Of a stretch of 64,000 nucleotides of DNA, positions 26,152-34,963 are shown piece by piece. This DNA is from Antonospora locustae. Lineage: Eukaryota > Microsporidia. The notes below the pieces were generated by a model. That model was given only the letters and a program-made list of their open reading frames with translations, ran no database searches and had not been told where the DNA came from. Position numbers and translations under genes: made by a program. Location of the stretch: NCBI GenBank assembly GCA_007674295.1, contig CM017460.1:62001-126000 (forward strand), read 5' to 3'. Numbering within the stretch: position 1 is the first letter of the stretch; each line of letters starts with the position of its first letter.

Positions 26152-27111
26152 TCACTTCATTCGCTTAATTCTCACTTTTTCTGCAATTTTGTTCCAAAAC
26201 TTGTTCTTTCCAAATCTTTCAATAAAATTGTTCACCCACACGTTCGACATCTTCTCCCAATAGCCAAAGGCAATTCGAATTTCACCTCGAATCTTCACAA
26301 GTTCGTTTCTCATGTTCTCTCCAATCATGTCAATACCCTTTTGCATTTCGTAATCCAGTTTTTTGAACAGCCCAATGTTCAGTTCCTTTGCACTGATACC
26401 GCGCTCAAGGTTTCGTCGCACATATCTATCGTAATCGCGCACAATGTTCGTTATTATTCCGGTTGTACTTATTCCAACCGTTCGCTTCGTCGGAAGAAAC
26501 TTGTCCATCGCTTTTATAGATGCATATATGTCCGAAGAAGACTGACCCGCATATGGTGCATCATCGTGTGCAACATAATCAATTTCATATCGATCGAGAA
26601 ACTCCTTTGTCAACACCCATGGTGCATTCTGTATAATCTCATCTACATATTTACAATGCCTGAGACTCTCAATTCTTTCCTCATCACTTAATACTGTCTT
26701 TCCCTTTAAGGAAAGCGTAATCTTGTCAGATGGCACACCAACTACTAGAATCGTGTCAGGAAACAGGTTTTTTGCCTGTTGCAGAGATCTTGCATGACCG
26801 TAGTGAAAGAGATCGTATATTCCGTCACAGTAAATGCGAACCGGTCTATTTAAGTAGACCTTGTATTTTTTCAGTGCAGTTTGTGGCTCTTCGAAACCAA
26901 TTACGTCATTTTCGGGGTACGAAGGTGTCATAAATACATACTTATGTGCTCTACTCCTATCCACCCTTCGATTAGTTATAACGTGGTGTATAGGCTCCTC
27001 ATCTGATGTACATGTGCTCTCTTCGCTTTTATTCGCGGGACCTTCTTCCTCCACTTCAACAGAATAATCGTCGCTGTGACACTTTTTAAATTTCCGCTTC
27101 TTATTGCTCAT
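26152..27111 (-). CDS. PCT1: choline-phosphate cytidylyltransferase
   Basis: Transfers CMP from CTP to phosphocholine, the rate-setting step of the Kennedy pathway to phosphatidylcholine. From ATG 27111 (CCCC two bases upstream; the earlier ATG at 27141 lacks it) the protein is 319 residues. A polar acidic N-terminus of about 85 residues precedes the catalytic domain: the IYCDGIYDLFHYGHARSLQQ nucleotidyltransferase motif with HYGH at about 103-106, the HDDAPY segment, and RTVGISTTGII at about 210-220. A helical C-terminal region could be a membrane-sensing helix. A choline-transporter-like protein is encoded at 60.9 kb, consistent with choline uptake feeding this pathway. Confidence 0.92.
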   Translation of the reverse strand: MSNKKRKFKKCHSDDYSVEVEEEGPANKSEESTCTSDEEPIHHVITNRRVDRSRAHKYVFMTPSYPENDVIGFEEPQTALKKYKVYLNRPVRIYCDGIYDLFHYGHARSLQQAKNLFPDTILVVGVPSDKITLSLKGKTVLSDEERIESLRHCKYVDEIIQNAPWVLTKEFLDRYEIDYVAHDDAPYAGQSSSDIYASIKAMDKFLPTKRTVGISTTGIITNIVRDYDRYVRRNLERGISAKELNIGLFKKLDYEMQKGIDMIGENMRNELVKIRGEIRIAFGYWEKMSNVWVNNFIERFGKNKFWNKIAEKVRIKRMK

Positions 27112-27224
27112 CGGGGTTTTTTGTTTGTTTGTACAAAACAAGCTTTAAAATCAAAAATCCCCACAAAAATTTCATTCACTTGTGCAGAAAACGCAACGCA
27201 GAGAGAAAAATAAACGATATATCT

Positions 27225-27830
27225 TCATTCCACATAGTCAAGCGTCTCGCTTATTCCAAAAGAAGTTAGAAACTCCCTTCTGTCTACGTCAAATTTATTG
27301 CATACGTAGCTTTGTACCGTGAACAGGTCGTCAGTTATCTTGTTCACCTCTGTTTTCAGCGCGGCTACCCTGATCTTTTTCTCTTCGTATATCGCAGGGT
27401 CGCATCCATTGTACTTCTCAAGTGCACTAAAAAGCTCGTCGCGCTCCTTCTTCAAGTCCTCATAACGCGAAATCAACCCCGTCCTTTCACCATCTGCTCG
27501 TGCCATCTGCTCGGCCTCCAGACGTACTCTAAGTTCTTCCACTTTCTTGTTTGTTGACTCACGCTCCGCGTTTAGCTTCTCAAGCACGTTATTTCGGTTT
27601 ACTTGTTTCTGTGACGGAAACGCCCAATAGTAATTAGACGTCCCAATCTTTTCCAAACGCACAAGATCGTCATCAATAAGGCCCTGCAAAACATCCTTCA
27701 CTGCCATGAGCGGAACACCTTTTTTGTATGCCATCTTTTCCACCTCTTTAAGCATGAAAAAGTCCTTCGTCTCAGAAAATATTTCCAAAATTCGTCTCCG
27801 TTTCTCGTCTTCAGGAACCCCCCTTACCAT
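27225..27830 (-). CDS. MND1: meiotic recombination protein Mnd1
   Basis: Partner of Hop2; the heterodimer stimulates Dmc1/Rad51 strand invasion in meiotic recombination. The 201-residue length is near the family norm. The N-terminal winged-helix has RRRILEIFSETKDFFMLKEV and IGTSNYYWAFPSQ, both near-diagnostic, followed by a long coiled coil (about residues 75-150) with the NGCDPA break and a C-terminal capping segment (FGISETLDYVE). The start is the only ATG in place; no CCC upstream. Its presence suggests a meiotic programme or a recombination role; Hop2 is not in the window. Confidence 0.93.
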   Translation of the reverse strand: MVRGVPEDEKRRRILEIFSETKDFFMLKEVEKMAYKKGVPLMAVKDVLQGLIDDDLVRLEKIGTSNYYWAFPSQKQVNRNNVLEKLNAERESTNKKVEELRVRLEAEQMARADGERTGLISRYEDLKKERDELFSALEKYNGCDPAIYEEKKIRVAALKTEVNKITDDLFTVQSYVCNKFDVDRREFLTSFGISETLDYVE

Positions 27831-28119
27831 GAAGGCTTTGCTTTCGTCGAAATTTTGATATTCTTTCTAGATGTTCTACACATCCTTACACAGCACAAAA
27901 ACCTGTATTCCACTTTCATTTCCGCACAAATCAATGATATATCACAATAATTTTGATCATAACGTCAAAAACAAACAAAAAGTCTTTGATGGTCTTCCTT
28001 TCTTTAAACAAAGAAACATGATTCGTAACAAAATGCACTATCTTTCCTAAAAGATCACTTTTCACGTAATTTTCACAAACGCACTATTTTGTTTAAAATT
28101 GTCAAAAAATCCATCACGA

Positions 28120-29034
28120 ATGATAAAGAGAAGAAGAAACAAAAAACTCGAACACGAAGTCAAGTACAATGTGCTTATGAACACTGAGGTAAATGCAGAG
28201 CTGCTTGAGACGTACAAAGCTTCTAACATTAGCACTGGTATGGAGGCCGATGAAGAAAAGGAGCATCATTTGCGAAAAATCATCACACAGGGATGTGGCG
28301 ACATACCGACGCCTGTTATCTCAATACAGGAGGACTACGTCCGCTACGGCGAATACAGAAGGCCGAGGGAGTTTGTCAAATGGTGCGATGACGTACCTAA
28401 CGATGCCATTCTGGTAGAAGATTACGACATTGAGTTCATGAAGAGCCATGAAGTTGGCGAGAAAGAGCTACATGCGCTCCTGGAGGACCCAGAAAAGAGC
28501 AAAGACGCCTCCCAGGCGCTTCAGAACTATGCGAGTAGACGTTTAGTGAAAATAATCAACGATGAAAGCTCTTTGGACGCGTACATTTGCTTTCGAAGAC
28601 GTACGCATAAGCTTTCACGCAAAAGTAGAAGAAGCGAGGCAAATATCAACGAGAGGCTGCGTAGAATGTGGGTGGAGTTGAATACCCTTAAGAAGTTGTA
28701 TGAACTGCACTTGAAGAGATGTGAGTTGTCGCGCGAGTACGTGGAGTGTAGCAGGGACATAGCGAACATCGGGGCTGCGCTCGATCAGGACAGTAGGTTG
28801 TGGAAGAAGATACAGAAAAAAATGTTCAAAAAGAGGAAAAGCACAATTCCTGCGGAGTACTACAAGACGTGCGGACCATTCAAGGAGCTTTTTGGAAACT
28901 ACGAAAAGGTGAAGGAGCTAAAGGACTTTCTCTACAATCAGTGTCCGAAGATGAACTCGCTTGACCTTGAAAGAGAAGCAAAGGCGCTTGATAACTACAA
29001 GCGCCGCAAACTTAAGTCAAAGGAAGATACATGA
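28120..29034 (+). CDS. EPL1: Enhancer of polycomb-like protein (NuA4 subunit Epl1)
   Basis: Scaffold of the NuA4/Piccolo histone acetyltransferase module. ATG 28120 gives 304 residues; the frame runs upstream without an ATG. The N-terminal EPcA-like region shows IPTPVISIQEDYVRYGEYRR, then an acidic YDIEFM segment comparable to the DYDMD-(E/D)-W part of Epl1. The rest is a basic helical region. It is shorter than fungal Epl1. Divergently oriented from Mnd1 with about 290 bases between. A 9-bp hairpin follows the stop. Confidence 0.7.
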   Translation: MIKRRRNKKLEHEVKYNVLMNTEVNAELLETYKASNISTGMEADEEKEHHLRKIITQGCGDIPTPVISIQEDYVRYGEYRRPREFVKWCDDVPNDAILVEDYDIEFMKSHEVGEKELHALLEDPEKSKDASQALQNYASRRLVKIINDESSLDAYICFRRRTHKLSRKSRRSEANINERLRRMWVELNTLKKLYELHLKRCELSREYVECSRDIANIGAALDQDSRLWKKIQKKMFKKRKSTIPAEYYKTCGPFKELFGNYEKVKELKDFLYNQCPKMNSLDLEREAKALDNYKRRKLKSKEDT

Positions 29035-29100
29035 GCGCTTCGAAGGCTTTTAAGATGGATAATTGACGCAACACGTTGACCGGCAATGGTGTAAACACGA

Positions 29101-29124
29101 AACTCCTGCACAAAAGCAGGAGTT
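29101..29124 (+). terminator. 9-bp hairpin after Epl1
   Basis: AACTCCTGC and GCAGGAGTT form a perfect 9-bp stem around ACAAAA, 67 bases after the Epl1 stop. It is not followed by a T run, so it is not a classical terminator. It may shape the 3' end of the Epl1 transcript or be a relic. Confidence 0.35.
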
Positions 29125-29164
29125 GACTTCTAATTAGAAACGATTACTACACAGAATAAGCAAT

Positions 29165-29425
29165 GTGCTGAGAACGGCCATGGATAGCATTGTGTCGCAA
29201 AATGCAATGTGCATGTTCAGATGGTTTGTAGAGACTATGGACATACGTAGATTGTGCATGTTTCTGTGCAGGCTGAATTTTGATGCAATGGCATGTATCG
29301 GAAGCATGAAGAGTATCACAGGGTTGAATCTGCACTGCTGCAACATCAGTGGAGGGGGCATCAAATATATACAAGCTCTGAACAACCTGAAAATATCGAA
29401 CATAGGCTTGGGACATCGTATATAG
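29165..29425 (+). pseudogene. leucine-rich-repeat gene fragment
   Basis: The 86-codon frame contains LRR-spaced segments: MKSITGLNLHCCNISGGGI and YIQALNNLKISNIGL. The stop at 29423-29425 is followed about 25 bases later by AATAAAG. No ATG with upstream CCC, and the antisense frame is also open by chance. The fragment is far shorter than typical microsporidian LRR proteins, so I call it a relic. Confidence 0.45.
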
Positions 29426-30306
29426 TAGCAGAGCAACATTTGGCTCTATTATTAATAAAGCACATATTTTAGCTGCTTTGCCCAAAGATACTTGAAACGG
29501 AACTTTCTTACTAAATGTGCGTATATGTTTCGTTTTCTGTTGACTCTTTGCAACCTCTGTATTTCTCAATTTTGTGTACGATTCTATAAAGGAGTATTGC
29601 AGACCATAATTTAGTCTAAAATTCCTTAAACGTGAATTTTGTTAATAAAATTACCAGAAAAATATCACAGGTTTAGGAAATCTAAGAGAAATAAAGAAGT
29701 CTCTGCAAGTTAGGGTTCACTCATCTCCACATGCTTGGAAGCTTCAGAAGTGACATCACTCTTGGGTACACGAAGGCTCCTGCTTGCGATCCAACGTATG
29801 CAGAATTTACATTCATGTTAGGTCTGATAGTGTGCAAGTGTTGAATTTTGTGATTCCGCTCTTAATGATTTTTACTTGAATTGCGAACTACATCTGCTTT
29901 GAGGCTCTGGATGTGAACTTCTGAATAAAGAGTGCTGCATTCCATACGGTTGGTCCCTCTGTTTATCATAAATGATTCATTTACAGACGATTCCAAGAAA
30001 GAGCTAATCTTGGTTCTCTCGTTGATTTGCTTGTGCAGAGTATTTATAAAGCCAATGTTTATTGAGCGTACAAAACTGCTCTCTGTAAAGCGATATGAGA
30101 GTTTATTTATAATAGTTCGTTCAATTCTGGAATGCCATCGTCAATTTAAAGGTAAATTCCATTTATTTTTTCCCAGATCTTTGCCATTCGAATGTAAAAT
30201 ATCATCTTGCATGCCATACATTAGTGGACCATAATTCGTAATGTGTAAAGATCTTGCGAGACTGGAATTGTCACCAGTGCATACAATAACCTCAAAAACC
30301 TGCAAT

Positions 30307-30340
30307 AGCGCATCTCTGAACTCAAGTTCAGAGATGCGCT
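30307..30340. repeat. perfect 16-bp palindromic arms, 2-nt centre
   Basis: AGCGCATCTCTGAACT at 30307-30322 is exactly inverted at 30325-30340, separated by CA. A 34-base near-perfect palindrome in G+C-balanced sequence is not expected by chance. It could be a protein-binding site, a hairpin RNA element, an excision footprint or a fold-back element end. No gene overlaps it. Confidence 0.8.
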
Positions 30341-31360
30341 CGTAGTACTTAAACCGAAATTACAGCTGCTACTTTTGACTTTCACTGCATTCCGGTTGAT
30401 ATTCTAAAAATCAATATAACTTCCAAGCCTGTCTAAGTTCTGATCATCCTTTTCTCCTTGAAGTCAGGTACAAGCCATTGTCTCACCATGTCTGGAAATC
30501 ATGGCTGATCAGCACAGTACAGTTTTCTCCTCGCAGTGGTCAATATTTATCTTCTTGAAGAAAAATCGCGAGGACGATGTATTCACTGTATTGCACAAGT
30601 AAGATGGTTCTTTTTGCATTGAACTTCATCTTCATTCGTTTCAAGTATGTCTTACGAGACTCCTTGCGTGAAAAACTAGTTTTTCGGTATTCACGTTCAA
30701 GTTAGACGTATTGTAATCTCAAAAGAGAATGGCAGGATATCCATTGCCCTATCCATGCTCTTGGACGTGAATAGCGTTTACAAAATCAAATATCCCGCTA
30801 ATTCATGTGCATTGCTTTCACAAATGCACCTATCTTCTGTGAATTTACATCACTCAATGATTCAGATAAAAATAAATTGATCACGTAGAAGTGTGTTCTT
30901 TACAGACTGCATCCTTTATACGCAATGATGCACATGAGACGGTTCTTGAGAACATCGAAAACGTGTCTGTATATGTTGATCATTCGGTAGAAATTGCCAA
31001 ATCCATTACAAGGTGTGAAAATATGATTATAAAGTCTTTTGACACCCATTCGGGCTACAAGCAGCAGAGAATATCAGAGCATTCGCTGGTGTTTACAGAC
31101 TGAATACCTACGCTGTTTCTGTGCTGTTACCTCTCCCGACTATAATGGCAGACAATCAGAAGCAGATAATTAGCGAGAATTAACCAATATTTGTCTTCTT
31201 ACCATTCAAGGACTTGTGCGCTTCTGAAAAGTGTTATTCAGGTAAAAAAAATGATATCAGACTTTCAGACATCATTTTTCTCTCCATTTGAAGCTATCAA
31301 CAAAGATCTTCGCACAAAAAATGTTTTCGTTCAAAACAAACAAATACAGAAATACAAAAT

Positions 31361-31768
31361 ATGAACCCCGGTGAAGAAATATTTGTGCTGAAATGTGCTG
31401 AGTGCGACACAATTCTGAGCTACTTTGGATACAAATCAATGCTTCTGAGCAACAGCTACATAAACGTTTACTCGACAAACTTTTTTTCAGACAAAATCAC
31501 GTGTGTATACGAGGCTTACACGTCTAAGAAGTGCAGGTGCGCGATAAGAGACGTTGCTTGCGTGTGCTGTGGACTAATAGTTGGGTATCACGTAGAGCAA
31601 CCTTGCAGAAGATGCCTAGAAGAGGAAAACAACGGCCACATGTGGATGTTTTCTGAGGAGCGAATCAAAATCTTGGACAACAAAAGCAGCATGAAGATGG
31701 AGTCCGTGTCCTTTATCAGACTCTGTAGACGAAACATTGTGTCTAGCTTTGCTGAGCCAGAACGATGA
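31361..31768 (+). CDS. FAM72-like zinc-binding protein
   Basis: A 135-residue protein matching the FAM72 family along its length: CAEC at residues 12-15, the YSTNFFSD segment, CRCAIRDVACVCCGLIVGYH at about 58-77, then CRRC at 82-85 and NNGHMWMF at 90-97. The paired Cys motifs suggest two zinc sites in a fold related to Yippee/Mis18. FAM72 proteins have been linked in animals to uracil-DNA glycosylase regulation and to proliferation; the role in a microsporidian is unknown. The ATG is followed at once by AACCCC, and the upstream A+T-rich stretch is clean. Confidence 0.8.
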   Translation: MNPGEEIFVLKCAECDTILSYFGYKSMLLSNSYINVYSTNFFSDKITCVYEAYTSKKCRCAIRDVACVCCGLIVGYHVEQPCRRCLEEENNGHMWMFSEERIKILDNKSSMKMESVSFIRLCRRNIVSSFAEPER

Positions 31769-31881
31769 GAAGTGTCTTTTCGCCCTCCTTGCTTTCGTTC
31801 CGGCAGCTGTGAGTCGCAACTTCTAAGTTGTCTAAAACATAGCCAAGAGAAAAACACCGCGGGAAGTTTCAGACGGAAACG

Positions 31882-32718
31882 ATGTGCGAAGGTTCGATTT
31901 ACATGATTCAGCTATTTTTTGCAATCTTTCAAGCGGTGGCGCTTTCTATCAAAGAGTACGAGCAGAACCTGGAAAGAGAAAGAAAACTGGATATGCCACG
32001 AATAAGTGATTCAGATGAGGAGATCCTCTGGAAGAATGCAGCACTTACACAAAGAGGACAAGATGCATCTTTGGATGGCGACAGTGACTTTAACTCGACA
32101 ATGAATGAAATGTATCCAAAGCTGATATGGAGAGGCGAAGAAGACGTTCCCCCCACAGAAGATACAATCGAAAAGACCAAAAAGCTTGAAGAGATGAAGA
32201 AGAAACTGAACGAGGCACTGGGAACCAGGGAAGAGGTGAAAGGTCTCACGGACAAGGATATGTGGAAGAGGCTGCATGATTACCTGGTACAGAACTTCAA
32301 TGACTTTTTGGTTAATGGCCACCTGGGAGTCGAGATGCAGATTCGCTACTTCCTCTGCTGCTATGTTGTTGTTTTTTTGCCAATGCAGACTGCATTTTTT
32401 GTTCCAGCAATATTTTTCAAGTGGATTCCACGATCCTCCTACAAAACGCCGGTGCTAAACGACGCACTGAAAGGCCTCGAAATATTTCTTCAGTTTGTTA
32501 GAAAGGAGTCACAAACAACGTTTCTGATCAGCTTTGTAGTGGGCAGAAAAAACATGCTGAAGGAGGATCTGCAATTCATTCTTGACATTCCTCAAAAGAT
32601 TTTATCGGACCCAGCATTCATTATCCGCGAGTTTCTCGGATTTGAGATTCGCGCAAGAGGCTTAAACAAGTTCAAGAAAAGCGTCACTCGCGAGGCAGGC
32701 GTCAAACTCAAAAAATAA
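31882..32718 (+). CDS. hypothetical membrane protein
   Basis: 278 residues from ATG 31882 (a second ATG at 31903 would start MIQLFFAIFQ). An N-terminal hydrophobic segment (about 7-22) may be a signal anchor. An acidic, charged region (about 25-125) includes a Lys/Glu helix. A second hydrophobic stretch lies at about 155-180 (YFLCCYVVVFLPMQTAFFV). The C-terminal third is helical and basic. It is followed by CCT7 after only 9 bases. Family not recognised; it would fit an ER or organelle membrane protein. Confidence 0.65.
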   Translation: MCEGSIYMIQLFFAIFQAVALSIKEYEQNLERERKLDMPRISDSDEEILWKNAALTQRGQDASLDGDSDFNSTMNEMYPKLIWRGEEDVPPTEDTIEKTKKLEEMKKKLNEALGTREEVKGLTDKDMWKRLHDYLVQNFNDFLVNGHLGVEMQIRYFLCCYVVVFLPMQTAFFVPAIFFKWIPRSSYKTPVLNDALKGLEIFLQFVRKESQTTFLISFVVGRKNMLKEDLQFILDIPQKILSDPAFIIREFLGFEIRARGLNKFKKSVTREAGVKLKK

Positions 32719-32727
32719 AACCCCTTC

Positions 32728-34263
32728 ATGTACCAAATCGAGACTGAGACGCTTGAGGATACAAGAGAGGGAAAGCCACAGCTCCTTGCAAACATCGAAA
32801 CCTGGAAGAAAGTCGCAGACTACATCGCAACAACGTTTGGGCCGTATGGCCTGGACAAGATGTTTGTCTCGAAGGACGGCGGAATTATGATGACAAACGA
32901 CGGCGCAACCATTTTGAAGCGGAAAAAGTTTTCGCAGCCTGCAGCGAGACTTCTTGTGTCGATCTCAGAGAACCAGGACGACGAGGTTGGCGATGGAACG
33001 ACGAGTGTCGTGCTTCTTGCGTCTGAGCTCCTTCAGAAGCTCAAGCCGCTGATCAAAGAATCGTTTCCACTCGAAGTTATCGTGGATACGCTCGAGTTTT
33101 TCAAGGTGTTCTGCCTGGAGAAGCTTGAAACGATGAAGATCGCATACGACGACAATATGCTCCACCGAATCGCGGAGACAGCTATCAGCTCAAAGATTCT
33201 GAAGCACGAGCGAGAGCACTTCGGAAGAATAGTTGTGGAGGCGATGAAGAGCATCGACTACGAAAGGAAAGAGCTTCTGGGAATAAAAAAAGTGCCCGGT
33301 GGAAGCATCCGTGACAGCTTTCTCGTGCAGGGTGTTGCCTTTGAAAAGTGCTTCACGTACGCAGGCTACGAACAACAACCAAAGATGATTCGTGACCCAA
33401 AAGTAGCCTGTCTCAGCGTCGAGCTCGAGTGGAAGGCGGAGAGGGACAATGCAGAGGTACGTATATCCGATGTCAACGAATATCAGCGTGTTGTCGATGC
33501 AGAGTGGAAGATCATTAGAGACAAGCTAGACCAGATTATTGCATCTGGCGCAAACGTTGTTCTGAGTAGCCTTCCCATCGGCGACTACGCTACGCAGTAC
33601 TTTGCAAGGAGGGGCGTATTCTGCTCTGGACGAGTTGAAAAAAGCGACCTACAGCGAGTTGCACAGTTCTGCGGATGCGTCGTCCAGTGCACAACGAGCT
33701 GTTTGAAAGTAGGCACTTGTGAAGCATTTGAAGAGCGGCAGATCGGTAAACTGCGCTACAATTTCTTCACGGGAGGACCAGGCACTGCAAGCACAATTTT
33801 GCTACGTGGCCCAGGTGCTATAGCGCTCGACGAGGTCGAAAGAAGCTTGGAGGACGCCTTGATGGTTGTCAGAAAGACGCTTAAGACGCGTGAAGTCGTC
33901 TGCGGAGCGGGGTCCGTAGAAATGCAGCTGAGCCGTCTTGTCAGAGAGAAGGTCGCTGAGTTCGATAACAAGCAGCTTTTTGTGGGAATGTGCATAGCGC
34001 AGTCACTCGAAGTCATCCCTTTCACTCTCGCAACCAACTTTGGCCTTGACGCAACTGCAGTCGTCCAACAGCTACGAAAGCACCACTCAAGAGGCGACTT
34101 CTTCTATGGTATCGACTTGAAAGTAGGCGTATCTGACGTGCACCAGGCCTTCGTCTTCGAACCGCTCTCTGTCAAGCAAAACATGATAAAAGCGGCATTC
34201 AGTGCGGCATCCTCGCTTGTTCTAGTTGATTCAACGATCATTGCAAGAAAACATGGCGACTAA
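32728..34263 (+). CDS. CCT7: TCP-1/CCT chaperonin subunit eta
   Basis: One of eight subunits of the cytosolic chaperonin that folds actin and tubulin. 511 residues, slightly short for the family. ATP-site motifs: TFGPYGLDKM (36-45), TNDGATIL (56-63) and GDGTTSV (88-94). The eta-type signature is the apical segment SGANVVLSSLPIGDYATQYF and the RCQ-VFEE equivalent CEAFEERQIGKLRYNFFTGG. The usual GGG-x-x-E motif reads GAGSVE. Start supported by CCCC three bases before ATG. The assignment to eta rather than another subunit rests on the apical and YNFFTG segments. Confidence 0.9.
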   Translation: MYQIETETLEDTREGKPQLLANIETWKKVADYIATTFGPYGLDKMFVSKDGGIMMTNDGATILKRKKFSQPAARLLVSISENQDDEVGDGTTSVVLLASELLQKLKPLIKESFPLEVIVDTLEFFKVFCLEKLETMKIAYDDNMLHRIAETAISSKILKHEREHFGRIVVEAMKSIDYERKELLGIKKVPGGSIRDSFLVQGVAFEKCFTYAGYEQQPKMIRDPKVACLSVELEWKAERDNAEVRISDVNEYQRVVDAEWKIIRDKLDQIIASGANVVLSSLPIGDYATQYFARRGVFCSGRVEKSDLQRVAQFCGCVVQCTTSCLKVGTCEAFEERQIGKLRYNFFTGGPGTASTILLRGPGAIALDEVERSLEDALMVVRKTLKTREVVCGAGSVEMQLSRLVREKVAEFDNKQLFVGMCIAQSLEVIPFTLATNFGLDATAVVQQLRKHHSRGDFFYGIDLKVGVSDVHQAFVFEPLSVKQNMIKAAFSAASSLVLVDSTIIARKHGD

Positions 34264-34354
34264 CGCTTATCTGATAAATTTTCAACTGTTTTCAGGTTTC
34301 TGCATTGAAGATAAGTTCTCTTTATTGTTCATAAATATCAAAAAATGAACCCCA

Positions 34355-34891
34355 ATGATTCCGGATAAGATTCCATGTCTGTCGCTGCCTGCATACTATG
34401 ACGGTGAAATACAAGAGATGTCTCTCGAATCACTTCTAGAAAGTGATTATCTCGTGCTTGTTTTTTATCCATACGACTTTACAACGGTTTGTCCATCAGA
34501 AATAAACGAGTTTTCCAAGCGGCGCCGTGAGTTTATCGAGGCTGGCGCAAGTATCGCCTTCGTCTCGTGTGATTCAGTCCACTCTCATCGCACATGGGCA
34601 CAGATGAAGTCGGAGGAGGGCGGAGTCAGAGACGCCAAGTGGCCAATGCTATCTGACTACGAGAAAAAGCTTTCTCAGACGCTTTTTCTGCTGAACAAAG
34701 ATGGCTCCTGTAAGAGAGCGACTGTCATAGTCGACAAAAAAATGGAAATTCGCCATTATTCGTTCAACGACAACAGCATTGGCAGATCCGTCTTTGAGGT
34801 CATCCGTCTCGTCAACGCACTTTCGTTCTCGGATAAGCACGGAAGCATGTGCCTTGTTAACTGGGAGCGTTCTCCTACACCAGCCAAGTGA
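34355..34891 (+). CDS. 2-Cys peroxiredoxin (thioredoxin peroxidase)
   Basis: Reduces hydrogen peroxide and organic peroxides using thioredoxin. 178 residues from ATG 34355 with CCCC just upstream. The peroxidatic cysteine is Cys46 in DFTTVCPSEI; the conserved Arg and Trp appear in the DAKWPMLSD region; the resolving cysteine is Cys166 in MCLVNW, where most relatives have VCPAxW. The C-terminal tail ends soon after, without the YF motif of overoxidation-sensitive enzymes, so a robust form is predicted. Cytosolic: no targeting sequence. Confidence 0.9.
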   Translation: MIPDKIPCLSLPAYYDGEIQEMSLESLLESDYLVLVFYPYDFTTVCPSEINEFSKRRREFIEAGASIAFVSCDSVHSHRTWAQMKSEEGGVRDAKWPMLSDYEKKLSQTLFLLNKDGSCKRATVIVDKKMEIRHYSFNDNSIGRSVFEVIRLVNALSFSDKHGSMCLVNWERSPTPAK

Positions 34892-34963
34892 TCTCGACGC
34901 CTGTCGTACCGGTGCAGAATTATACGCATTCGAGATTCGTTTCAATAAAAACTTTCCCTACTA

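Larger units (their letters stand above)
29035..31360. other. gene-poor interval with decayed LRR-like pieces
   Basis: About 2.3 kb between Epl1 and the FAM72-like gene with no intact gene. It holds an LRR-like fragment at 29165-29425, a frame of about 100 codons at 29932-30234 that starts at GTG and is unrecognised, a frame at 30891-31103 with weak LRR character, and two perfect hairpins (29101-29124 and 30307-30340). Base composition is intermediate. I read it as a small graveyard of gene-family copies inside the gene-dense block. Confidence 0.55.

Noticed and set aside
29147..29569. 140-codon minus-strand ORF
   Set aside because: Antisense to the LRR fragment, no start signal or family similarity.
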